Origin: Oscillibacter valericigenes
Lineage (GTDB): Bacteria > Bacillota > Clostridia > Oscillospirales > Oscillospiraceae
NCBI RefSeq assembly: GCF_021531435.1
Contig: NZ_JAFBIS010000011.1
Coordinates: forward strand, 1 to 64,000
Length of the DNA stretch: 64,000 bases
Reading direction: 5' to 3'
A program made the translations under genes and the position numbers. This document shows, one piece after another, positions 7,673 to 16,615 of this stretch. The stretch's first letter is position 1, and each line of letters starts with the position of its first letter. The notes beneath the pieces are model-generated. The model had not been told where the DNA came from and did no database searches. It saw only the letters and a program-made list of their open reading frames with translations.

Positions 7673-9181
7673 TCATGTTCGGCCCGCCGCGAGACAGGCG
7701 GAGAGAGACCAGGTGTGCCAGTCGGCGCACTCGGCGGCGGCTTCGGCGCGGCGCTGGGAGACGAGGACGGACAGGCGGCGCTGACCGCCGTTTCGCCAGT
7801 CCTGGCAGATCAGGTTGCCGTCCAGACGCTCCAGCTGGGAGAGGGTGTCGTAGGACAGGTCGTAGAGCAGGTATTCGGCGTCGATGGCGGCGCTTTCCCC
7901 GGAGAGGTAGCGGTCTACCTGATTCTTCGCCACCAGATAGTCCACGGGGACACAGTTGATGACCAGCCAGCCCGCCAGGGCCAGGGGGAAGGCGGCGCGG
8001 CAGAAGGAGAAATCCGGCCTTTGGACCTTTCGCAGAGCCGCCAGCAGGAACAGGGCCATCATCACCATGCCCCAGTAGGTCATCAGGCGCTTAAAGCTGA
8101 GGCCGTAGGCGGACACATACAGGGTCATCCGCCAGCAGGCGGAGGCCAGCAGCACCAGGCTTTCCACCGCCAGCAAAGCGGAGAGGAGGCGGAGGGCTTT
8201 CCAGGCGCGGCCCTCCCGACGGGAGAAGGTGAGGGCGGACAGCAGCACCGACAGATTCAAAATGGTGACGCCCACCATCTGGAAGAATCCGCTGCGGGCC
8301 CAGTCGGCGTAGGAGATGCCCCGGGCGGCCAGGTAGTCCGGCCCACCGAACAGACCCGCCGACTGCACGCCCAGAAACAGGAGGTACAGGAGATTCAGGG
8401 CGGCCAGCACCAGGACAAAGGCCAGACTGTCGGTTTTCGGCGCTTTGGCGGCGGTGTCCGGGCCGGGGCTGCGGAGACTGACCAGCAGGCCGAATACGAA
8501 GGGCGTCAGCACCAGGCCCCAGAGGAGCTCCCACAGGGCGGTGGTGAAGTGGAGGCGGATGAAGCTCCGCAGGCCCTCCGTGGCGGCGGCGAACAGGGCG
8601 TCCGCCGAGGCCAGAACAGGCAGGAGCAGGGCCACCAGCGCCAGGGCACCGCAGACGCCCGCGGCAACCGTCCACGCGCGGCGGCTGTCCTTCGCCCTTT
8701 TGCCGGCGGTGAGGACGGCGAAGGGGGCGCTCAGGCGGCCGAACAGCCCCCGGAACAGGAGCCGGAGCCGTTCCCACAGCATGGCGGGCCGCCACCAGGG
8801 GAGCCGGCCCGTCACGGACAGGGCGTGGAGGGGCAGGAGCACCAGCAGGGCCAAAAGGTTCCAGAGGCGGAAATACCAGTTGGAGCCCAGGGCAAAGGTC
8901 AGGCCCAGGAACAGGTCGAACAGGAACAGCACCCGGCTGGAGGGCGGCAGCAGGAAGCCGGGGCCCAGCCAGGCCAGCAGCAGGGCGTACCAGGCGAACA
9001 CGGCGGCGGTCAGCCCGGCGGCGGGGCCGTGGAACACCAGAGTGTCCACCAACAGCAAACAGAAGACGGCGGTCAGGGCCAGGAACAGGCGGCCGCGGGG
9101 GATGGGTTCCATGATTTTTGCCGGATTTTGGGCAGGCTTCGCCCCACCCTCCGGCGGGAGGGCGTTTTTAAAAGCATCCAT
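7673..9181 (-). CDS. DUF4173 (DUF4153-like) multi-pass membrane protein
   Basis: 502 residues with about 11-12 hydrophobic segments. Hallmarks of the DUF4173 family are the SYADWARSGFFQM block and the GLSFKRLMTYWGMVMM block in the second half, plus a conserved NxVPVDY-type loop near residue 410. No enzymatic role is established for the family. The C-terminal 80 residues are soluble. AGGAG precedes the ATG. It follows an XRE regulator with a short hairpin (9202-9218) between them, an arrangement often seen with DUF2975 genes. Confidence 0.85.
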   Translation of the reverse strand: MDAFKNALPPEGGAKPAQNPAKIMEPIPRGRLFLALTAVFCLLLVDTLVFHGPAAGLTAAVFAWYALLLAWLGPGFLLPPSSRVLFLFDLFLGLTFALGSNWYFRLWNLLALLVLLPLHALSVTGRLPWWRPAMLWERLRLLFRGLFGRLSAPFAVLTAGKRAKDSRRAWTVAAGVCGALALVALLLPVLASADALFAAATEGLRSFIRLHFTTALWELLWGLVLTPFVFGLLVSLRSPGPDTAAKAPKTDSLAFVLVLAALNLLYLLFLGVQSAGLFGGPDYLAARGISYADWARSGFFQMVGVTILNLSVLLSALTFSRREGRAWKALRLLSALLAVESLVLLASACWRMTLYVSAYGLSFKRLMTYWGMVMMALFLLAALRKVQRPDFSFCRAAFPLALAGWLVINCVPVDYLVAKNQVDRYLSGESAAIDAEYLLYDLSYDTLSQLERLDGNLICQDWRNGGQRRLSVLVSQRRAEAAAECADWHTWSLSACLAAGRT

Positions 9182-9247
9182 ATCAAATTCTCCTATTCAC
9201 TGTCCGCCGTGGGCGGACGAAATTTTGGGCTTGGGACAGAGAAGAAT

Positions 9248-9466
9248 TTAGATTTCTTCGCCGTCGGGGGCGTACTCCAAAATGTCGCCGGGCTGACAGT
9301 CCAGGGCCGCGCAGATGGCCTCCAGGGTGGAGAAGCGCACCGCCTTGGCCTTGTTGTTTTTCAGAATGGACAGGTTGGCAAGGGTGATGTCCACTTTTTC
9401 GGAAAGCTCGCTGAGGGACATTTTCCGCTTTGCCATCATCACATCCAGGTTTACAATGATCGCCAT
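9248..9466 (-). CDS. XRE-family regulator (YozG-like)
   Basis: 72 residues, essentially one helix-turn-helix: MSLSELSEKVDITLANLSIL is the HTH, followed by RFSTLEAICAALDCQPGDIL, the typical C-terminal half of short Cro/C1 regulators. The start at 9466 is set by AAGGAGG six bases upstream; longer frames reading upstream run through the DUF2975 gene in another frame. Partnering with DUF2975 membrane proteins is common in Firmicutes. It probably regulates its own operon, for which the inverted repeat at 10705-10725 is a candidate site. Confidence 0.88.
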   Translation of the reverse strand: MAIIVNLDVMMAKRKMSLSELSEKVDITLANLSILKNNKAKAVRFSTLEAICAALDCQPGDILEYAPDGEEI

Positions 9467-9477
9467 GGGCCGCCTCC

Positions 9478-10044
9478 TTAAATCGTCAGGTCGTTTTCTT
9501 CCTTCATGGTCGTGGCCTGACCGAACAGACCGGACATGAGAAGGAACAACAGACCCGCCATAGCAAACAGGGGGACAAACAGTGCGGTATAGGACATCAG
9601 CGCGGCCCCGGCGCCTCTTAAAAAGACTGTGGACACGGTCCGGGCCAGGGCAGCCGCGGAGATCAGAAAAGCGCAGACGGCGGCTCGTTTCAGACTGACG
9701 GCGTTTTCCGGTGAAAACGGCTCGCTGCGGAGAATGGTACGCAGTACCCGGCGGCCCTGCCAGAGGATGACGGCGGCGCAGACGCCGGAAAACAGCAAAA
9801 ACAGCGTCAGCATCATCGTATAGCCGTCCGCGGTCCACACATACTTCCAGGACATCAGGAAGATGGCCAGCAGCCAGGCGGAAATATCAGGCATTCCGGA
9901 AGCGGCCAACGCCCCCAGAGGCTCTATTCCGTCCAGAACCACCAGGACCGGCACCAGTGGAAGGATGAGCAGATCGCAGATAAAGGCAAGCAGCAGCAAT
10001 GCGCGCAGAATTTTCGTGATGTTTTTCGAAATCATTTGCTTCAC
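9478..10044 (-). CDS. DUF2975 membrane protein (second copy)
   Basis: 188 residues with four predicted membrane segments. DUF2975 marks are the LWQGRRVLRTILRSEPFSPE block, then a conserved NAVSLKRAAVCAFLISAAAL helix and the C-terminal KEENDLTI ending. The function is unknown. It is closely related to the gene just upstream (10054-10647): both share GRRVL, EPFS(P/T)ENAVSL and the END-L-I tail, so they are a tandem duplication. The XRE gene follows 11 bases later with its ribosome-binding site overlapping this stop. Confidence 0.87.
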   Translation of the reverse strand: MKQMISKNITKILRALLLLAFICDLLILPLVPVLVVLDGIEPLGALAASGMPDISAWLLAIFLMSWKYVWTADGYTMMLTLFLLFSGVCAAVILWQGRRVLRTILRSEPFSPENAVSLKRAAVCAFLISAAALARTVSTVFLRGAGAALMSYTALFVPLFAMAGLLFLLMSGLFGQATTMKEENDLTI

Positions 10045-10053
10045 AGCCTCCCG

Positions 10054-10647
10054 TCAAATGATTAGATCGTTTTCCGCCTTTAGCTCCGCGGCCTGGCGGA
10101 ACAGGGCGGACATGATGAGGTACAGCAGCCCCGCCATGGCGAAGATGGGGACGAACAGGGCGTTATAGGTGGTCAGCGGCAGGAGGGAGCGGGTATAGAA
10201 CAGGCCGAACACCACCCGGATCAGGGCCGCGGCGGAGATCAGGAAGGCACAGACGGCGGCCCGGCGGAGACTGACGGCGTTTTCCGTGGAGAAGGGCTCG
10301 CCCCGGAGGATGGCTTTCAGCACCCGGCGGCCCTGCCAGAGAATGCCGGCGACACAGACGCCGGAAAACAGAAGAAATAAGGTCAGCACCAGGCTGTAAG
10401 CGTCAAATTCGAACCAGCCTGTCAGCCAGATGAGCGCGCTTCCGGCGACAGCGGCTATGACGATGTCATCCTCACCGGGATGAAGAAGGCCGCTGAGATA
10501 GGAGCAGATACCCTCCAACAGACCGCAGCCGCCGCTGACAAATACAGCGGTTGGGATCAGGTACAAAATGACGAGGCTGCTGGCAAAGGCGATCAAAACC
10601 AGAATGTTCAGCACTTTGGCTATTGTTCGGACGGATGTGGGCCGCAT
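10054..10647 (-). CDS. DUF2975 membrane protein (first copy)
   Basis: 197 residues from ATG 10647, chosen over an upstream in-frame ATG because AAAGGAGGAG lies just before it. Four membrane segments; the DUF2975 block ILRGEPFSTENAVSLRRAA and the KAENDLII ending are present. Compared with its neighbour it has a longer loop after the first membrane segment. First gene of the DUF2975-DUF2975-XRE-DUF4173 operon. The function of the family is unknown. Confidence 0.87.
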   Translation of the reverse strand: MRPTSVRTIAKVLNILVLIAFASSLVILYLIPTAVFVSGGCGLLEGICSYLSGLLHPGEDDIVIAAVAGSALIWLTGWFEFDAYSLVLTLFLLFSGVCVAGILWQGRRVLKAILRGEPFSTENAVSLRRAAVCAFLISAAALIRVVFGLFYTRSLLPLTTYNALFVPIFAMAGLLYLIMSALFRQAAELKAENDLII

Positions 10648-10670
10648 GGAAATCTCCTCCTTTTGCCTGT

Positions 10671-10699
10671 ATGGTACCACGGGAGTTATTGATTGTCAA
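10671..10699 (-). promoter_or_regulatory. Promoter of the DUF2975/XRE operon
   Basis: Minus strand TTGACA (10694-10699), a 17-base spacer and TACCAT (10671-10676). The start site would fall about 15-20 bases before ATG 10647. Confidence 0.6.
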
Positions 10700-10704
10700 T
10701 GATT

Positions 10705-10725
10705 ATTTATCGAAAAACAATAAAT
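10705..10725. promoter_or_regulatory. 21-bp inverted repeat, candidate XRE operator
   Basis: ATTTATCG (10705-10712), a five-A centre and CAATAAAT (10718-10725). It ends six bases upstream of the -35 box of the DUF2975 promoter, a plausible site for the operon's own YozG-like regulator. Assignment is by position only. Confidence 0.45.
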
Positions 10726-10745
10726 TGAAAGAGGCGGACAAAACA

Positions 10746-10791
10746 AAACAGGAAAGCGGACGGCCCGTTGGGACCGCCCGCTTTCCTGTTT
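10746..10791. terminator. Strong 18-bp hairpin in the divergent region
   Basis: AAACAGGAAAGCGGACGG pairs with the segment at 10774-10791 (one A-C mismatch) around a 10-base loop. It looks like a bidirectional terminator, yet it sits between two divergent promoters with no gene ending at it. The remaining 10792-10976 shows nothing convincing except a short frame from ATG 10815. Confidence 0.5.
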
Positions 10792-10976
10792 GATATAGAG
10801 AAAGGAGAGGGAAAATGGTGTGTGTCTTTCAAGCTTCCTGCTTGATGTATTCATCATACAAGGCTGAAAAAGGAAAGTCAACGGCCCGGAGCCAACCTTC
10901 ACAATTTGTTTACAAGAATGGGAATTCTATGGATTTTCATTCACAAAACGTTCAAAATATATCGTGGTTTTGCACA

Positions 10977-11005
10977 TTGACAGGGTGGCCCCAGCGTGGT
11001 AATAT
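10977..11005 (+). promoter_or_regulatory. Promoter of the marR-ABC exporter operon
   Basis: Consensus TTGACA (10977-10982), a 17-base spacer and TAATAT (11000-11005). It directly abuts two tandem palindromes, so repression by the MarR-family product is expected. Confidence 0.85.
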
Positions 11006-11032
11006 TTAGCGTGCTAATATTTAGCGTACTAA
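11006..11032. promoter_or_regulatory. Two tandem TTAG-N4-CTAA operators
   Basis: TTAGCGTGCTAA (11006-11017) and TTAGCGTACTAA (11021-11032), centred 15 bases apart. They occupy the transcription start region of the operon and are the likely binding sites of the MarR regulator encoded next. Confidence 0.7.
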
Positions 11033-11053
11033 ATAAAAAAGGAGGTGACCGCC

Positions 11054-11494
11054 ATGCACTGCGGATATGCTCTGGGGCCCATGCTGGGGCGCTGCGCCCA
11101 TCTGGCCCGGGAGCGGATGGACGCCCGGATGTCCCGGTTTGGCATGACGCCCGCCCAGACCCATGTCCTGCGGTTCCTGCGGGAGAACGGCGGGCAGATG
11201 CCCCAGCGGGCGCTGCTGGAAAAATTAAAGGTGAAGCCCTCCACGGTAAACGGCATTCTGGACCGGATGGAGGAAAAGGGCCTGGTGGAGCGCTCCGTCA
11301 GCGGCGCCGACGCCCGCCAGCGGCTGGTGGCCCTGACCCCTGCCGGCAGAGAGCGGGAGGAGCAGGCGAAGCAGAGCTTTCTGGAGGCGGAGGCGCTCAT
11401 TGCCAAGGGCCTGACGGAGGAGGAGACGGACACGCTCCGGGCTCTGCTGGAACGGGTGATACACAATCTGGAGGAGGACCGAACCCTATGCTGA
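11054..11494 (+). CDS. MarR-family transcriptional regulator
   Basis: 146 residues. The winged helix-turn-helix spans about 30-100: QRALLEKLKVKPSTVNGILD is the recognition region, and VERSVSGADARQRLVALTPAG is the wing with the typical D-x-R-x-x-x-V-x-L-T-x-x-G signature. ATG 11054 is preferred to GTG 11045 because GTG lies inside the GGAGGTG ribosome-binding site. The gene overlaps the ABC exporter gene by seven bases. It likely represses its own operon at the palindromes 11006-11032 and responds to a ligand exported by the pump. Confidence 0.92.
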   Translation: MHCGYALGPMLGRCAHLARERMDARMSRFGMTPAQTHVLRFLRENGGQMPQRALLEKLKVKPSTVNGILDRMEEKGLVERSVSGADARQRLVALTPAGREREEQAKQSFLEAEALIAKGLTEEETDTLRALLERVIHNLEEDRTLC

Positions 11495-13224
11495 AAAAAC
11501 TTTGGCCTCACGCCCGGCCCTACGCCAAATGGATCGGCGTCGGCGTATGCTGCTCGGCGGCGGAGGCGATTTTTGAACTGCTGATCCCGCTGGTGATGAG
11601 CGACATCGTGGACATCGGCATCGCCTCCGGCGACCAGTCCTTCATCCTGCGCAAGGGAGGGCTGATGGTGGTCATGGCCGTGGTGTCCCTGTGCTTCGGC
11701 GTGGGGGCGGCGATCTGCTCCTCCGTGGCGGGCCAGGGGTTCGGCGCGAACCTCCGCCGGGCGGAGTACGAGCATATCCAGGAGTTTGCCTTCTCCAACA
11801 TCGAGAAGTTTTCCACCGCGTCCCTGGTGACCCGGCTGACCAACGATGTGAACAACATGCAGATGTCCTTGATGATGGGGATGCGGCTGCTGGTCCGGGC
11901 GCCGGTCATGCTCATCAGCGCCCTGGTGCTGTCCGTCCGCATCAGCTACCAGCTCAGCAATGTGTTCCTGGTGGCGATCCCCCTGCTGGCGGCGGTGGTG
12001 GCCCTCATCCTGGTGAAGGTGGGCCCCATGTTCCGCTCTTTGCAGGAAAAGACCGACGCGCTGAACCTGGTGGTGCAGGAGAACCTGACCGGCATCCGGG
12101 TGGTGAAGTCCTTCGTCCGGGAGGACCATGAGCGGGAGAAATTCGCCAAGCGGAACCAGGACCTGAAGGGCACCTCCCTGCGGGCCTTCGGCACCGTGGT
12201 GGTCAACATGCCCATTATGATGCTCATTGTCTACGGCACCATCATCGCCGTCATGTGGTTCGGCGGCAAAATGGTCTACGCCGGGACCCTGGAGACCGGC
12301 AAGCTCATCACCTTCTTCACCTATATCACTCAAATTATGATGTCTCTGATGATGGTGTCCATGGTGTTTATGATGCTGACCCGCTCCGTGGCCTGCGCGC
12401 GCCGTATCGTGGAGGTGCTGGACGAACAGCCCGCCATCACGAATGACCGGGCGGCGGAGGGCGCCGTGGTGGAAAACGGCAGCATCGACTTCGACCATGT
12501 GTCCTTCAAATACAACGGGGAAAGCTCCGAGTGGATTTTACAGGATGTGGACATCCACATCCGCTCCGGCCAGACCGTGGGCATTCTGGGCGGCACCGGC
12601 AGCGGCAAGACCAGCCTGGTGTCCCTCATCCCCCGGCTGTACGAGGCCCAGGAGGGCACGGTTTCCGTGGGCGGCCGTCCGGTGGCGGACTATACGATGG
12701 AGCACCTGCGGGACGCGGTGAGCGTGGTACTGCAGAAGAACACCCTGTTCTCCGGCACCATCCGGGAGAACCTGCTGTGGGGCGACCCCCACGCCACGGA
12801 GGAACAGCTCTGGGCGGCCTGCCGGGCCGCCTGCGCCGACGAATTTCTGGAGCGGATGCCCGAGGGCCTGGACACCGACCTGGGACAGGGCGGCGTCAAC
12901 GTCTCCGGCGGCCAGAAGCAGCGGCTGTGCATCGCCCGGGCCATTTTGAAGCAGCCCAGGGTGCTGATCCTGGACGACTCCACCAGCGCGGTAGACACTG
13001 CCACCGACGCGAAGATACGAACTGCTTTTGCCAATGAACTGAAGGATACGACGAAGATCATCATTGCCCAGCGGGTGACCTCCGTCATGGACGCGGACCT
13101 GATTTTGGTGATGGATCAGGGCCGGGTGGCGGCCCAGGGCATCCACAGCGAGCTGATGGCGGACTGCGATATTTACCGTGAGGTCTACCAGTCCCAGCAG
13201 GAAGGAGCGAGCATCGATGGCTGA
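11488..13224 (+). CDS. ABC exporter half-transporter with degenerate ATPase site
   Basis: 578 residues: a six-helix exporter membrane domain (about 10-310) then an ABC ATPase. Walker A is GGTGSGKTS near residue 367 and the signature is VSGGQKQRLCIARAI. Walker B ends in Asp-Asp (LILDDSTSAVD, Asp497) where the catalytic Glu belongs. The switch His is replaced by Gln528 (IIIAQRVTS). This is the pattern of the non-catalytic subunit of heterodimeric multidrug exporters such as TM287/288 and BmrCD. The partner follows at 13217 with an overlap. ATG 11488 overlaps the marR end. Substrate unknown. Confidence 0.93.
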   Translation: MLKKLWPHARPYAKWIGVGVCCSAAEAIFELLIPLVMSDIVDIGIASGDQSFILRKGGLMVVMAVVSLCFGVGAAICSSVAGQGFGANLRRAEYEHIQEFAFSNIEKFSTASLVTRLTNDVNNMQMSLMMGMRLLVRAPVMLISALVLSVRISYQLSNVFLVAIPLLAAVVALILVKVGPMFRSLQEKTDALNLVVQENLTGIRVVKSFVREDHEREKFAKRNQDLKGTSLRAFGTVVVNMPIMMLIVYGTIIAVMWFGGKMVYAGTLETGKLITFFTYITQIMMSLMMVSMVFMMLTRSVACARRIVEVLDEQPAITNDRAAEGAVVENGSIDFDHVSFKYNGESSEWILQDVDIHIRSGQTVGILGGTGSGKTSLVSLIPRLYEAQEGTVSVGGRPVADYTMEHLRDAVSVVLQKNTLFSGTIRENLLWGDPHATEEQLWAACRAACADEFLERMPEGLDTDLGQGGVNVSGGQKQRLCIARAILKQPRVLILDDSTSAVDTATDAKIRTAFANELKDTTKIIIAQRVTSVMDADLILVMDQGRVAAQGIHSELMADCDIYREVYQSQQEGASIDG

Positions 13225-15121
13225 AAATAAACATCCCGGCCCCGGCATGCCGCCTCCCGGCCCCCACGGCCCCGGCCACGGACCCAAGGGCGGCTTCCGC
13301 AAGCCCAAGGATATGCGGGGCACCCTGCGCAAGCTCATGCGCTACCTGGGGCGGTACAAGGCCCATTTGACGCTGGTGGTGGCCCTGCTGTTCATCAGCT
13401 CCGCCTGCACCGTGGGCGGCTCCTACCTGATCAAGCCCCTCATCAACGACTATATCCTGCCCGGCGATTTCCGGGGCCTCGCCAGAATGCTGTGCGTCAT
13501 GGCGGCGGTCTACATCCTGGGCGCGGCCTGTTCCTTCGGTTACGCCCGCATCATGGTGCATGTTTCCCAGAACACCGTGGCGAAGATCCGGGCGGAGCTG
13601 TTTGACAAGATGCAGGCGCTGCCGCTGAAATACTTCGACGCCCATACCCACGGCGAGCTGATGAGCCGGTACACCAACGACATTGAAACAGTGTCCGAGG
13701 CGCTGAACAACAGCTTCGCCAGCGTTATCTCCTGCTCGCTGAACTTCCTGGGTACCATCGCTATGATGCTGGTGCTGAGCCCCCTGCTGACCCTGATCAC
13801 CTTCGCAGCCCTGGCGGCGATGCTGATGGTGGTGAAGGTGGTCGGAGGGCAGAGCCGGCGGTACTTCGCGGCGCAGCAGAAGGCTGTGGGCGAGGTCAAC
13901 GGCTACATCGAGGAGATGATCGAGGGCCAGAAGGTCATCAAGGTCTTTAACCACGAAGGCGCCGCCAAGGAGGGCTTCCACCAGCGGAACGAGACCTACC
14001 GTCAGGCGGGCACTCGGGCCCAAATTTACGCCGGCATGATGATGCCCATTATGGGCAACCTCAGCTATATCAACTACGCCGTCACCTGCTGCGTGGGCGG
14101 TTTGCTGGCCATCCGCAGCGGCGACCTGGGTGGTCTCGCGGCCTTTTTGCAGTACACCCGCCAGGTCAGCCAGCCCATCACCCAAATTTCCCAGCAGGTG
14201 AATACCATCCTCTCCGCCGTGGCCGGCGCGGAGCGGGTCTTTGAGGTCATGGAGGCCCAGCCGGAGGTGGACGGGGGCAAGGTCACCCTGGTGCGGGTCA
14301 CCGAGGACCATGACGGCAGCCTTGCCGAGGCGGACTTCGACACCGGGGCCTGGGCCTGGAAGAAGCCGGGCGGGGAGCTGGTGCCCCTGCGGGGCGACGT
14401 GCGGTTCGACCATGTGGTGTTCGGCTATGACGAGGACCAGACGGTGCTCCACGGCATCTCCCTGTTCGCAAAGCCGGGCCAGAAGATCGCCTTCGTGGGC
14501 TCCACCGGCGCGGGCAAGACCACCATCACCAACCTTATCAACCGCTTCTATGAGATCCGCAGCGGCACCATCACCTATGACGGCATCGACGTGCGGGACA
14601 TCCAGAAGGAGTCCCTGCGGCGTTCCCTGGGCGTGGTGCTCCAGGACACCCACCTGTTCACCGGCACCGTGGCGGACAACATCCGCTACGGACGGCTGGA
14701 GGCCACCGACGAGGAGGTGGAAGCCGCCGCACGGCTGGCGGGAGCTGACGGCTTCATCCGCCACCTGCCCCACGGGTATCAGACGGTGCTCTCCGGCGAC
14801 GGCGGCAGCCTGAGCCAGGGCGAGCGGCAGCTGCTGAACATCGCCCGTGCCGCCTGCGCCAACCCGCCGGTGCTGATTTTGGATGAGGCCACGTCCTCCA
14901 TCGACACCCGTACGGAGAAGCTCATCGAAAAGGGCATGGACCGCCTGATGGCGGGCCGGACCGTGTTCGTCATCGCCCACCGGCTCTCCACCGTGCGCAA
15001 CGCCAAGGCCATCATGGTGCTGGAACAGGGCGAGATCATCGAGCGGGGCGACCACGAAGACCTCATCGACCAGCACGGCAGATACTATCAGCTTTATACA
15101 GGCCAATTGGAGCTGGACTGA
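13217..15121 (+). CDS. ABC exporter half-transporter, catalytic subunit
   Basis: 634 residues. An unusual Pro/Gly/His-rich N-terminal segment (about 5-25) precedes the exporter membrane domain. The ATPase is canonical: Walker A GSTGAGKTT (about 428), signature LSQGERQLLNIAR, Walker B LILDEATSS with Glu557, and switch His588 (IAHRLST). An acidic-to-neutral insertion lies before the ATPase (about 345-390). It pairs with the upstream half-transporter, giving one active and one degenerate ATP site. ATG 13217 overlaps the upstream stop. The heterodimer probably exports a drug or peptide. Confidence 0.93.
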   Translation: MAENKHPGPGMPPPGPHGPGHGPKGGFRKPKDMRGTLRKLMRYLGRYKAHLTLVVALLFISSACTVGGSYLIKPLINDYILPGDFRGLARMLCVMAAVYILGAACSFGYARIMVHVSQNTVAKIRAELFDKMQALPLKYFDAHTHGELMSRYTNDIETVSEALNNSFASVISCSLNFLGTIAMMLVLSPLLTLITFAALAAMLMVVKVVGGQSRRYFAAQQKAVGEVNGYIEEMIEGQKVIKVFNHEGAAKEGFHQRNETYRQAGTRAQIYAGMMMPIMGNLSYINYAVTCCVGGLLAIRSGDLGGLAAFLQYTRQVSQPITQISQQVNTILSAVAGAERVFEVMEAQPEVDGGKVTLVRVTEDHDGSLAEADFDTGAWAWKKPGGELVPLRGDVRFDHVVFGYDEDQTVLHGISLFAKPGQKIAFVGSTGAGKTTITNLINRFYEIRSGTITYDGIDVRDIQKESLRRSLGVVLQDTHLFTGTVADNIRYGRLEATDEEVEAAARLAGADGFIRHLPHGYQTVLSGDGGSLSQGERQLLNIARAACANPPVLILDEATSSIDTRTEKLIEKGMDRLMAGRTVFVIAHRLSTVRNAKAIMVLEQGEIIERGDHEDLIDQHGRYYQLYTGQLELD

Positions 15122-15124
15122 CGC

Positions 15125-15156
15125 GAAAGCGCCCGGATGTGAGTCCGGGCGCTTTC
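15125..15156 (+). terminator. Terminator after the ABC exporter operon
   Basis: GAAAGCGCCCGGA (15125-15137), a six-base loop and TCCGGGCGCTTTC (15144-15156). The U-tract is short. Confidence 0.7.
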
Positions 15157-15203
15157 ACTTGTGAATGGCTGAGAAAAAGGAGGGAATTTGGGGGAAATCA
15201 CAG

Positions 15204-15233
15204 TTGCCGGGGACGTGGGGGGCGTGCTACACT
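15204..15233 (+). promoter_or_regulatory. Possible promoter of the MATE gene
   Basis: TTGCCG (15204-15209), an 18-base spacer and TACACT (15228-15233), 35 bases before ATG 15269. A moderate match only. Confidence 0.4.
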
Positions 15234-15268
15234 GGGGAACGGCAAAAACGCAAAGGAGCGTGAGGGAT

Positions 15269-16615
15269 ATGGCGGCGCAGAAGGACCTGACCACAGGCCC
15301 TCTTGGAAAGCAGGTGCTGGTGTTCAGCGTCCCGCTGATCGCATCGAACCTGCTGCAGGTGCTGTTCAACATGGCGGATGTGGCGGTGGTGGGACGGTTC
15401 GCCGGGACCATCGCCCTGGGTGCCGTGGGCTCCACTACCATCCTGGTGTCCCTGTTCACCGGGCTGCTCATCGGCCTTTCCAGCGGCGTGAACGTGCTGG
15501 CGGCCCTCCATTTCGGCGCGAAAGCGAAACGGGAACTGGCGGAGACCGTCCATGCATCGGCGCTGGTGTGCGCCCTGGCGGGGACGCTGCTGCTAGCGGT
15601 GGGCGTGGTGTTCGCCCGGAGCATCCTGGCGCTGATGGGCACCAAGCCGGAGCTCATCGGCGGCGCGGTGCTGTATCTGCGCATCTACCTCCTGGGAATG
15701 CCCGCCCTGGGCGTCTACAACTTTGGCAACGCGGTGTTCAGCGCCGTGGGCGACACCCGGCGGCCGCTGGTCTATCTGTCCGTCGCCGGAGCGGTGAATG
15801 TGGCGCTGAACCTGTTCTTCGTCATCGTGTGCCGTCTGGATGTGGCGGGGGTCGCCATCGCCAGCGTGACATCCCAGTACATCTCGGCGGCGCTTATCGT
15901 CCGGGCCCTGTTCCGGGCAGGAAGTGAGCCTTACGGCCTGCGGGTGGGCGAGCTGCGGCTTTACCGGAAGCGGGTAAAGTCCATTCTGGCCATCGGTGTG
16001 CCCTCGGGACTGCAAAGTGCCATCTTTTCCCTGGCGAACCTGTTCATCCAGGCGGGCGTCAACACCTTTGACGCCGTCATGGTGGCGGGCAACTCTGCCG
16101 CCACCAACGCCGACGCCCTGGTTTACGACACCATGGCCGCCTTTTACACCGCGTGCAGCAGCTTCATGGGCCAGAATTTCGGCGCGGGGAAGAAGGCGCG
16201 GATACGGCGGAGCTACCTCGTCAGCATGGGCTACTCCTTCGGCTTCGGCCTGGGGCTGGGACTGCTGCTCCTGGCCTTCGGGCCCCAGTTCCTGTCCCTG
16301 TTCACCAAAGACCCCGCGGTGGTGGAGGCGGGCATGAAGCGGCTGACCATTATGAGCGTGTCCTACGGCTTCTCCGCCTTCATGGACTGCACCATCGCCG
16401 CCTCCCGGGGACTGGGCCGGAGCCTGGGCCCCATGGTCATCGTCATTCTGGGGTCCTGCGTGTTCCGGGTGATTTGGGTGTACACCGTGTTCGCCTGGTT
16501 CGGGACCATCACGTCGCTGTATCTGCTGTACATCTTCTCCTGGGCCATCACCGCGGCGGCGGAAATTTGGTATTTTATCCGGGCCTACCGGAAAGAGACG
16601 GCGGGCATGACATGA
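15269..16615 (+). CDS. MATE-family multidrug/metabolite exporter
   Basis: 448 residues and about 12 membrane segments in two homologous halves, as in MatE proteins. The start (LTTGPLGKQVLVFSVPLIAS) is typical of Clostridial members, and the second half begins near residue 240 with KSILAIGVPSGLQSAIFSL. These exporters use a Na+ or H+ gradient. ATG 15269 was chosen because family proteins begin there; upstream in-frame codons would add a non-homologous leader across the promoter. Substrate unknown. It stands alone after the ABC exporter operon. Confidence 0.92.
   Translation: MAAQKDLTTGPLGKQVLVFSVPLIASNLLQVLFNMADVAVVGRFAGTIALGAVGSTTILVSLFTGLLIGLSSGVNVLAALHFGAKAKRELAETVHASALVCALAGTLLLAVGVVFARSILALMGTKPELIGGAVLYLRIYLLGMPALGVYNFGNAVFSAVGDTRRPLVYLSVAGAVNVALNLFFVIVCRLDVAGVAIASVTSQYISAALIVRALFRAGSEPYGLRVGELRLYRKRVKSILAIGVPSGLQSAIFSLANLFIQAGVNTFDAVMVAGNSAATNADALVYDTMAAFYTACSSFMGQNFGAGKKARIRRSYLVSMGYSFGFGLGLGLLLLAFGPQFLSLFTKDPAVVEAGMKRLTIMSVSYGFSAFMDCTIAASRGLGRSLGPMVIVILGSCVFRVIWVYTVFAWFGTITSLYLLYIFSWAITAAAEIWYFIRAYRKETAGMT

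Noticed and set aside
10815-11009. 64-codon plus-strand frame with AGGAGAGG before ATG 10815
   Set aside because: Good ribosome-binding site, but the sequence is low-complexity, has no recognisable motif, and overlaps the marR promoter and first operator. It could be a leader peptide, but support is too thin.
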